Origin: Neolewinella lacunae
Lineage (GTDB): Bacteria > Bacteroidota > Bacteroidia > Chitinophagales > Saprospiraceae
Length of the DNA: 45,901 bases
NCBI RefSeq assembly: GCF_014349155.1
Contig: NZ_JACSIT010000029.1
Span: 1 to 45,901 of the forward strand
Reading direction: 5' to 3'
Shown: positions 22,149 to 33,000 of the stretch, in pieces
Position numbering within the stretch: position 1 is the first letter of the stretch
Layout: each line of letters starts with the position of its first letter
Program-made: the position numbers and the translations under genes
The notes under the pieces: model-generated
Told to the model about the DNA's origin: nothing
The model's input: only the letters and a program-made list of their open reading frames with translations
Database searches by the model: none

Positions 22149-22928
22149 ATGGTTCCTTCCATCTACCAAACTGAAATCCTCGTTTGTGAACCTAACCTGT
22201 CATTCCGGGACCTGCTGCTGGTGCTGCTAACTAAAATGGGGGTCCGCAAAGTTGTGGCCGCTAGTAATGTTGCCGAAGCGGAAAGTAACTTTCGCCAGCA
22301 CCCCCCGCACGTCTGCATCCTGGATGCCGATGTAGCCGAAAGTTTTGAGTTTGCTACCAAAATCAGGCAGAACGGCCTGCTCACTCCACTCATTTTTCTG
22401 GGATCCTCCGTCAATCGAGAGGCTAAGCGTAAAAAGGTTTCCGCAATCAAGAACACCAATTTTCTGGATGACGACCTCTCCAGCTCCCGCCTCACGGACG
22501 CGTTGAACTATGCCCTGCTTCAGTTGGAAAACAGCCTGCTCAACCAGAAAATCGCAATTGACCATTCCTCAGCAAGGGTGGGGCCAATTGCTGCACAAGG
22601 ACTGCAAGGAGAGCAACACGTCTTCTTCAAAATCGGCGATGCCTTCCGGGCGATGAACATTGAGAAAATCAGTTTCTTCTTTGCGGACAACAAACTCACC
22701 TACGCCAGAGTCGAAAAAAGGAACTACCCTACTAACGTCCAGCTCAAAACCTTGGAGGAAAAACTGTTCCCCCAGTTTCTGCGCTGCCATAAGAAGTACC
22801 TCATCAATGTCATGCATATTGAATCCATCTCCACTAAGGACGACAAGATCAAGATCAATGAAGAGCAACTCCCGATTGGCTATAGCTACCGTAAGCCTTT
22901 TTTAGACCAGTTGAACCTGTTGCGATAG
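22149..22928 (+). CDS. LytTR-family response regulator with degenerate receiver
   Basis: 259 residues. Residues 8-125 follow the CheY-like receiver fold, with candidate phospho-acceptor Asp59 (VCILDADV), but the N-terminal acidic pair is reduced to CEPN and the lysine of the last strand is missing (TNFLDDD). Residues 155-255 are a LytTR DNA-binding domain: FKIGDAFRAMNIEKISFFFA, FPQFLRCHKKYLINVMHIES and the final IGYSYRKPFLDQL. It binds DNA through beta strands. No histidine kinase is next to it. Phosphorylation-independent control is likely but not shown. Confidence 0.88.
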   Translation: MVPSIYQTEILVCEPNLSFRDLLLVLLTKMGVRKVVAASNVAEAESNFRQHPPHVCILDADVAESFEFATKIRQNGLLTPLIFLGSSVNREAKRKKVSAIKNTNFLDDDLSSSRLTDALNYALLQLENSLLNQKIAIDHSSARVGPIAAQGLQGEQHVFFKIGDAFRAMNIEKISFFFADNKLTYARVEKRNYPTNVQLKTLEEKLFPQFLRCHKKYLINVMHIESISTKDDKIKINEEQLPIGYSYRKPFLDQLNLLR

Positions 22929-24033
22929 TTCAGAACTGGTGGCAAAGGACACCGGCGCGGGCCATTGTTCAATTTACCATTTAAGACGGTTTGTTTTGCG
23001 GGTCTGACTTGTTGTGGCTGTAATGGCCTTGTTCATCCTCAAAAACGCCTGACTTGTCTTGGTAACGGTTTTGCGCTGCTGAATGTCTGCCTATATTGTG
23101 CTAAATCTTACCCGCACTCTTTCCCTATTTTCTTGTGCTTACAGTAACTATATAAAAACTACAATTGTGTTGTTCAAAAGTGTTTATTTATGCGAGTGGC
23201 TCTTTGCCACTCGTTTTTTTTTGCGGTTGAGAGAAGTGTTTGGTAAAGGCAACACCAATAGTCTCTTCTACGATGCATTTCGTGCCGCTGTACTCTACAC
23301 TTCAATCCTTCATCTTTGCTCAGCCTGTGACCCCCGGTCTTAACCCACTAGCCAGCCACTGCCGACAAACATGGCGTTTTGCAGATGAACGCAACTATCT
23401 GGGGGTAAACGTGGCAAAACCCAAGTTGAGTGCGGTTTGTGAGGTGTTTGAGCTGAAATCTGGCAATGCTCCTGGGTTGTCGCCTATTTATCGGCGCTCA
23501 GTCTAGCGAATGGGTACTTATCTGCTGGATGTTTATTTCCAGGTGCTATCCGAGCGACCTTCACGCTAGAAATTCGGATTGGATAAAGTAGAGTTAGAAG
23601 TTCACTTACAACAATGGTAGACAGATCAAGTTGCTGCACGATTCCGCTGTGATGAGCAAGTTGAGGTCTGCTTAAAGCAGGTTTTCGGTTAACGATATTT
23701 TCCCTTTTCAAATTTCAAGTAATTGGCTATCAGTAATCTGAACAATATATTCTCTCTAGTTTAGAGTTGGGTTAAACCAGTGCGTTGCTTTTTCTTACAC
23801 GACAGCAACTTAAGTACCAAAAAGTGAAGGAGCAAGCCATCTAGGTTGGCGGGTTCTTTCTCTTTCTGTGGTACGCTCCACTACCAGAAAATATTGTTGG
23901 GGTTTAAAGCTTTGTTATACCAGGCTAAAAATTGCCGTTAGGTGATTCAGGCTGATAGTATTAGGTTTTGGTGAAAATTAATCTCGTGATGCGTCAAGCA
24001 CTATAACACACTCACAAACGATCACCCTACTCG
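22929..24033. other. 1.1-kb spacer before the giant surface genes; no supported gene
   Basis: Several short frames on both strands have no signature and mutually overlap. The spacer holds an orphan terminator (23193-23222). The long AT-rich remainder presumably contains the promoter of the giant gene, but I found no box with correct spacing. Confidence 0.5.
23193..23222 (+). terminator. Intrinsic terminator, possibly for the LytTR gene
   Basis: CGAGTGGC (23193-23200), loop TCTTT, GCCACTCG (23206-23213), then nine T. It is 265 nt beyond the LytTR stop, leaving room for a long 3' UTR or a small RNA. Confidence 0.85.
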
Positions 24034-27000
24034 TTGGCGTGGTATAAATTTTTTGAAGTGAAAGACTACCTGAAAAAAAATAGCAGAACTGTTTATAACG
24101 CCCTTTTATGTTTCAATTCTGTTGACAAAATAACGTGGGGAAACGGTTCTGTTTGGAAAACATTAGTGGTGCTGTTCGCAGGTTTCGCCCTGTTGCTGGG
24201 CTGGAACGTCTCCTTGCAGGGGAAGGGGACTGGCCCGCAGTACCCAGACTTGTTTGCTACCTACCCATCTGAGGTCATTGAAGAATGTGAAAATGACCCT
24301 TCTGCGGAGTCTGTCTGGGCGGCGTTATGGCCTTTTGGCTCTGGACACCAGGAAAATTTGCCTGCTTATATAAGGAAGGCTGGTCAAGGCAAAGCGCATC
24401 AGCTTTCCGCTGGTCCGGCCAGTTTCTTTGGTGCCCATCTGGTGAAGCGTTTTGACCAGGGTCCATCACCTATCGATGGGTTTAACCTGCTGCCTGCAGA
24501 TGCCAGTACTCAGTCCACAATGGCTACTGAGACTTTGCCGGCCGGAACGCTCATCATCGCCATGGACGATGCCAATCAAGCCAGCGATACCCGTATCACG
24601 CAAGCCTACGGGCTAGCGGTCAGGCTGTTGCACGCCGGGATTCCATTGAAGTGGATTATTAATTCAAGCAAAACCAGTAGAACTGGGATTGATTTTACCG
24701 CATCCGCCCGGCAGCGCTATCCCACCACGGGCACTTACAGCAGCCGAAGTTTCCGGGCGGGTCCCATTGCCATCTTCCCAGGTTTTGAGGCCCAGGCGGC
24801 CACGGTAATCAACAGTTTTGGCAATTCGATCCGAGTGTATGAGTTACAAAACGCCACCACCGTGGATGTACACTCCAACCTTACCCACAAGCCTTTTGTG
24901 TTTGTAGAAAATGGAGCCAACCCAGATATTCATTCAGATAATATTTTGGTACGTGCTGGTCTTACCCAAGGCACGCACTTCACAGAGGGATCCCTCACCA
25001 CTATAACTGCCTCTTCTTGTGTTACCATCATTACGGTGCCGCACAACGAAAGTATTACTACCGCCCAAAGGACGGCAGTGAGAGCTTTTTTACAAAGCGG
25101 TGGCAACTTTCTTGCGCAATGCGCGGCGATACGGGGCTTTCAAAATAGTGCCCCCCGGCCATTTCTCAATGCCGGTTACAGGGATAATCCCGGTTTAGGC
25201 ACTTTCCTGTACGATAACCCCACGGAGCCTTCCGCGCAATTTGAAGGAAATATCGGAGATAGAGGTGGTTCAGTGGAAGACTTTGGGTTCAATACTAACC
25301 CTCCCGGGGGTACCCGTATCGTATACGATAGTCAAAATGACTACAAGGCCTATACCGGGCGTATTGATGGGGTTACTGCCAGCGATGGGGGGTATATACA
25401 CTACCTAGCGGGGCATGACCATAGTGATCAAGGCGCCAACCGGCTTGATGCCGATCGCTTTTACCTGAATGCGGTTTTGCGCTCTGCCATACGTCCTACC
25501 AATTGTGGGCTCAACTTGGGCCCCATCGCCCAAGACGACACCGGAACCATTAACTGCGGTAGTGCCTCCGTCACCGTTAACGTACTGGCCAACGACACCA
25601 ACCCCCTGGGAGGCCCCCTCACCGTCAACCTGATCGGCAGCGGTACCAACGGAACCTTTGTCAACAACGGCAACGGCACCATCACCTACACGGGCAACGT
25701 TACCGGCTTCTGGGGCGGTGACCAAATCACTTATGAAGCTTGTAGTGGCGCGGTTTGTAGCCAGGCTACCATCACTATTACCGCTAGCAATCCTAGTCAG
25801 TCCACCATCAATGGTACGGTATTTCTGGATGCAAATACCAATGGCATCCTAAACGCTGGCGAAACAGGGGCGAGTGGGGTGACCGTAAACTTGTATAACG
25901 ACCTAAACAACAACGATTTACTTGATGTAGGAGAACCCCTGATTACTAGTACATCTACCACAGCAGGCGGAGCCTATTCTTTCTCGATCAACTCCATTAG
26001 TGCGCCTAGTACAGTAACGCTTAGTAATCAACTTGTTCCAGCAACTACCAGCGATTCCTGGCAGAATAGTGCCGGAACTAACTTCCCAACTTCATTTCAG
26101 GACAATGGTGACATTATCAGGTATCAGGGCTTTAGGTTTCAAAGTTTGAACATCCCTGCCAATGCGACCATCACCTCAGCTACGCTTCGACTCATAGGGT
26201 ACGATGATGGCAACATACCAGTAACCATTCGGGCTGAAAATTTATCTGCTCCACCTGCGTATACAGCGGCCAATAATTATCTTTCTACCCGGGCGGTAAC
26301 GACTTCCTCGGTTACTTGGAATGTGCCAAACATTTCAGATGAGCAAGTACTGAACTCTCCAAATTTTTCCAGTGTAGTTCAGCAAGTGGTTAATAATCAG
26401 GGGGGATTGACGCATCTTTCTCTAATTCTGAGTAATACAACCGGAACTTGGTTGATTTACAATTCAGACGACGGTTCGGCTTTCAGACCACGGTTAGATT
26501 TGACCTATACAACTCCCGGTGCACCTAGTAATTTCGTTGTCACAGTCAATACAAGTACCTTACCTACTGGTGCTACTCTCACTACTGATAACGTTGAGGC
26601 GGTCAGTTTTACGGCCCTAGGCCAGCTCGATTGCAACAACAACTTTGGCTACGAAACCTGCCCGAACGCATTTGTAAGCATCACGCCTTCCAGCAGCACG
26701 GTATGTGTAGGTGGCGCCGTCACCTTGAGCAGCACGGTGAGTGGGGGCAATGGTTCCTGTACGCGGCAGTGGCAGAGCGGCCCCTCGGCCTCCGGCCCTT
26801 GGACCAATATCAGCGGCGCCACGGCCGCCACCTACAATGCGCCCACGGCTACGGCGGGCACGTTTTATTACCGGGCCACCTACGCTTGCACGGGCAGCAC
26901 CTGCGCGGTCCCTACGTCCAATGTGGCCACGGTGGTGATCACGCCTGATCCCACCATCAGCATTGCGCCCAGCTCCTCTACGGTTTGCGTAGGCGGTACG

Positions 27001-30000
27001 GTCACCCTTACGGCCACTCCCGGCAACGGCACGGGGACCTGTACCATCCAATGGCAGAGTGGCACCTCGGCTGGCGGCCCTTGGACCAATATCAGTGGTG
27101 CCAATGCCGCCACCTACAGTGCACCGACTACTACTGCCGGTACCCGCTACTACCGGGCTACCTACTCCTGCACGGGCAACGGCTGTGGCGCCGCCAACTC
27201 GGCCACGGCTACCGTAGTGGTCACCCCCGATCCGACCATCAGCATCACCCCAAGCTCGTCTACGGTTTGTGTGGGCGGCACGGTCACCCTCACCGCCACG
27301 CCCGGCAACGGCACAGGCACTTGCACCATCCAATGGCAAAGCGGTACCTCGGCCAGCGGTCCCTGGACGAACATCAGCGGTGCCAATGCTACCACTTACA
27401 GTGCGCCGACCACTACGGCGGGTACACGCTATTACCGGGCCGCTTACTCCTGCACGGGCAGCGGTTGCAACGTGGCCAACTCGGCTACGGCCACGGTAGT
27501 GGTTACGGCTGATCCGACCATCAGCATCACGCCTGCTTCTTCTACGGTGTGCGTAGGCGGCACGGCCACCCTCACGGCTACGCCCGGCAACGGTACGGGC
27601 ACCTGCACCATCCAGTGGCAGAGCGGCACCTCCGCTACCGGACCCTGGACGAACATCAGCGGTGCCAATGCCACTACCTACAATGCGCCGACTACCACGG
27701 CGGGCACCCGGCACTACCGGGCTACTTACTCCTGTACGGGCAGCGGCTGTGACGCGGCCAACTCGGCTACGGCTACCGTAGTGGTCACCCCCGACCCCAC
27801 CATCAGCATCACCCCAAGCTCGTCTACGGTTTGTGTGGGTGGCACGGTCACCCTTACGGCCACCCCCGGCAACGGCACGGGCACTTGCACCATCCAATGG
27901 CAGAGTGGTACCTCGGCCAGCGGCCCCTGGACCAACATCAGCGGCGCCAACGCCACCACCTACAATGTGCCCACCACCACGGCTGGTACCCGCTACTACC
28001 GGGCCACCTATTCCTGCACCGGCAGCGGTTGTGATGCGGCCAACTCAGCGACGGCTACCGTGGTGATCAATGCCCTGCCCAATAACGGGCTGGCGGTGAG
28101 CGACGCTGCCATCTGTATTGGCCAGACCGCCACTATCACCATCACCGGCAGCCAGAACGGCGTGAGTTACCAGCTTCGCCTGGATAGCAACGACAGCAAC
28201 GTGGGCGCTCCGGTGGCAGGCAATGGCGGCGCCATCAACATCACGGTGAGTCCTACCGCCACCACCTTGTACAATATCCTGGCCACCAACACCACCACCA
28301 ACTGTTTTGCCGAACTGACCGACAAGCCCATGGTAACGGTCAATCCGCTGCCCAACAATGGCCTGGCAGTAACCGACGACGCGATCTGCGCCGGCGAAAT
28401 GGCCTCAATCACAATTACCGGCAGCCAAAGCGGGGTAAGCTACCAGCTTCGCCGGGATAACAACGACAGCAATGTGGGCGCCCCAGTAGTGGGCACAGGT
28501 GGCAACATCACCATCATGGTAAGCCCGGCCAGCACCACTTTATACAATATCCTGGCTACCAACACCACCACCACCTGCGCCGCCGAACTAACCGACAAGC
28601 CCACTGTAACCGTGGAAGATCCACTTGATCCCGGCACCAACGGTGCACTTTCTATCTGCGCCGGCGAAACAGTCACTGCCGCAGCCCTGTTTGCTGCTTT
28701 GGGTGGCACACCTGACCCAGGAGGAATATGGACTCCTGCCTTGGCCGGTGGTGGCACCTACACCTACACCCATGCGGCTACGGCAAACTGCCCGGCCACC
28801 AGCGCCCAGGTAGTGGTGACAGAAACAGCCGGCCCTGATGCGGGTACGAATGGTACTTTGATGATTTGCCAGGGCGAAACGGTTACCACTGCAGAACTGT
28901 TCAATGCACTGGGCGGAACGCCTGACCCAGGGGGAGTCTGGACGCCCGCTTTAGCTGGGGCAGGTGTGTATACCTATACCCACGCGGCAGTGGGTGCTTG
29001 TCCTTTATCCAGCGCCCAGGTAGTGGTGACAGAAGAAACGCCTGAAACCGCAGGATCCAATGGCAGCCGAGAGTTTTGTGAAGGCACAAACACGCTGCAA
29101 AACTTGTTCGACATCATTACGGGCGAAGACCCGGGAGGAAGCTGGGCGGGAACGACTGCCGGACCAAGCTCGGGCGTGATGATAGGAGCTGGCACGGCAA
29201 TCAACTTCAGCGCCGCAGCTCCGGGTGTGTACCAGTTCACTTATACGATTCCGGCGACGGCCGCTTGTCCAGCGGTAAGCGCCACGGCAACGATCACGGT
29301 AACAAACCGGTTACTGGCTGGCCCCGACAATAGTGATGAGTTCTGTGAAGGCAGTGGCCAGGGATATAACCTGACGGAATTGTTGTCGGGCGCAGATGCG
29401 GGCGGTACGTGGGCGCAGACGAGCGGAGCTACCGTAAACATCGGCGACCCTTCCAGTGTGGACTTCAGCGCGGCAGCCCCCGGTACGTATATCTTCACCT
29501 ACACCCACGCGGCCAGTGGATCCTGCCCTGCTGACGTTGCGACATTGACGATTACAGTAACGAATCAGTTGCTGGCCGGTATCGATAATAGTGATGAATT
29601 CTGTGAGGGCAGCGGAGCAGCGTACAACCTCACAGCTTTGTTATCGGGTGCCGATGCAGGCGGTGCGTGGGCTCAAACGGGGGGGATTGCTGTAAACATC
29701 GGCAACCCTGCGAGCGTCAACTTCAGCGGGGCAGCCCCCGGCGTGTATACTTTCACCTACACGCACGCCGCGAGCGGATCCTGCGCTGCTGACGTGGCCG
29801 TATTCACAATCACAGTAACGAATCAGTTGCTGGCGGGAACCGATAACAGTGACGAGTTCTGCGAAGGTAGTGGCGCAGCATATAACCTGGTGGCTTTGCT
29901 GTCAGGTGCTGATGCGGGCGGAGTCTGGGCCCAAACAAGCGGAGCTGCCGTAAACATCGGCAACCCTTCGAGCGTCAACTTCAGCGGGGCAGCCCCTGGC

Positions 30001-33000
30001 GTGTATACGTTCACTTACACGCATGCGGCGAGCGGCTCTTGCCCTGCCGATATGGCGACATTCACCATTACGGTAACAAACCAGTTGCTGGCAGGTCCCG
30101 ACAATAATGATCTTTTCTGCGCAGGCAGCAATGCGAATTACGACCTGACGGCTTTGCTGTCAGGCGCGGATGCTGGAGGCACTTGGAGCCAAACGGGCGG
30201 TGATATGGTTAACAGCAGTAATCCTGCAAACGTCAATTTCAGTGCTGCGGCCCCAGGAATGTATACCTTCTCATATACGCACGCAGCAAGCGGTTCCTGC
30301 CCTGCGGAAGTATCAGTAATGACAATAACGATTGAGTACTGCTGTCCAGAAGTGCCAATAGCGAGCGTAGGCACAGTGGAATGTGTCAATGGCACCACCT
30401 ACCAATATACATTTGCGGCTTCTCTTGGTGCGACGGTTGCGAGTGCAAACGGTACGATCAGCGGCAATTTGGTGATGGTAGCGGTAGGAACTAACGACGT
30501 CCTCACGGTCTATAATGATGTAAACTGTGAAGCCGTAACGCTGAATATAACCAGCCCGACCATCTGTAACATTTCTTGTGAGCAGCCCAACCTGACCGTC
30601 GGCAACAGTGTATGCAACGGCGCGACTTACTCAGTGAGTTTCACGGAAACTACGGGTGCGACGATCACGACGGCCCCTGGCACCTACACCATCACGGGCA
30701 ACGTAATCAGCGGCATTCCGCTGGGAACCAACGTAGTAATCACGGCGACAAACCCGAATGACGGCGCTTGTAACATTACACTGACAGCGATCAGCCCGAC
30801 CGATTGCGGTAACTTATGTCCAGATGAGTTAATATCAGTGAGCGCCCTGGGCGTGTGTTCCGCTGATGGCCTGACCTACTCGGTGAACTTCGTGCTGGCT
30901 CCCGGAGCCACGCTGACGACTGAGCCCATGGTGGGCACGATTGGCTCGAACGTGATCATGGGCATTCCTGCGGGTACGAACATCCGTTTGGTAGCGACCA
31001 ATGCAGGTTGTAATAAGGCGGACGATATCCTAATAACAGACCCCAATTGCTGTCCGGATGCCCCAATAGCTAGCGTAGGGTCGGTGGTATGCCTGAACGG
31101 CACTACCTATCAGTACACGTTTGCGGCATCGCCAGGTGCGACTGTCGTGAGTGCAAACGGCACGATCAGCGGCAACACGGTCACATTAACGGTGGGCGCG
31201 AACGATGTGCTGACGGTATACCGGGATGTCAATTGTGATGTAGTGACGCTGAATGTGGACAGTCCGGCCAACTGCAACCTGACGTGTGAGCAGCCCAACC
31301 TGACACTGGGCAACAGCGTATGCAACGGCGCGACGTACTCGGTTAGTTTCACGGAGACGACGGGTGCGACGATTACAACGGCTCCGGGTATTTATACGGT
31401 CACAGGCAACGTGATCAGCGGAATACCACTGGGAACCAACGTGGTAATTACAGCGTCGAACCCCAATGACGGTGCGTGCGCCATCACGCTAACGGCGATC
31501 AGCCCGATTGATTGCGGTACACCATGTCCGGATGAGTTGGTTTCAGTGAGCGCTCTGGGCGTCTGTTCCACGGATGGCCTTACCTACGCTGTAAACTTCG
31601 TGCTGGCTCCGGGAGCAACGCTGACGACCGAACCGCTGGTGGGTACGATCGGTGCGAACGTAATTACGGGCATTCCGGCAGGCACTAATATTCGTTTGGT
31701 AGCAACCAATGCAGCTTGTAACAAGACGGATGATATTATAGTAGCAGACCCCAACTGCTGTCCGGACGAACCAATAGCGAGCTTAGGCTCGGTAGTCTGC
31801 GTCAACGGGACAACCTACCAGTACACGTTTGCGGCATCGCCAGGTGCGACAATCGTGAGTGCAAACGGTACGATCAGTGGCAACATGGTAACGGTTGCTG
31901 TGGGCACCAATGATATGCTGACAGTATACAGGGACGCTAACTGTGATGTAGTGACACTGAATGTGACGAGCCCCGCCAACTGCAACTTGGCATGTGATCA
32001 GCCTGACCTGACTGTGGGCAACAGCGTTTGCAATGGTACGACCTACGCGGTGAGCTTTACGGAGACGACGGGCGCGACGATCACGACGGCTCCAGCTATT
32101 TACACAATCACGGGTAATCTAATCAGCGGCATACCGCAAGGCACCAATGTAACAATCACCGCAACCAACCCGAATGACGGTGATTGTACGGTAACTCTGA
32201 CGGTGATCAGTCCAAATGATTGTGGCACGCCATGTCCGGACGAGTTGATTTCAGTAAGTGCGTTGGGCGTATGCGCTACGGATGGCCTGACTTACTCGGT
32301 GAATTTCTTTCTTTCCCCCGGCGCTACGCTAATAACCGACCCCGCCGTAGGTACAATAGGTACGAACGTGATCACGGGAATCCCTGCAGGAGCCAACATC
32401 CGTCTGATTGCAACGGATGCTGCTTGTAACAAGACCGACGACATCGTGGTGGCCGCACCAGATTGTTGCCCGGAAGCTCCCGTGGTGAGTGTCGGTTCAG
32501 TAGTGTGTGTAGACGGTACGACCTACCAGTACTCCTTTGCGGCTTCCCCTGGTGCAACGGTAACGAGTGCTAACGGAACGATCATTGGCAACACGGTTAC
32601 GGTTGCAGTAGGCACGAATGACGTGCTGACGGCCACCAACGATGTCTCCTGTGATCTGGTCACATTGGGCGTTGCTAGCCCCGCCACCTGCGTGGACCTG
32701 ATGTGTGAACAACCTGACCTGACACTGGGTAATGCCATTTGCGCGGTTACGACTTACTCGATCGCCTTCACGGAGACGACAGGTGCTGTAATCAGCACTG
32801 ACCCTGGGACCTACACAATTACGGGCAACGTCATCAGCGGAATACCTATCGGAACCAATGCCGTAATTACAGCTACGAATCCGAACGATAGCGACTGCGC
32901 GATCAGCCTGACGGCTACGAGTCCAACTGCACTGGAGTGTGCTCCTTGTCCGGAAGAACTGATTTCGGTGAGTGCCTTGGGTATCTGTTCTGCCGACGGC

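Noticed and set aside
23240..23506. 88-codon frame after the LytTR terminator
   Set aside because: Overlaps another frame in a different phase, and neither has family features.
26617..27897. 426-codon minus-strand frame over the Ig-like repeats of gene 1
   Set aside because: Repeat-borne antisense frame; Gly/Arg/Ala-rich with no domain.
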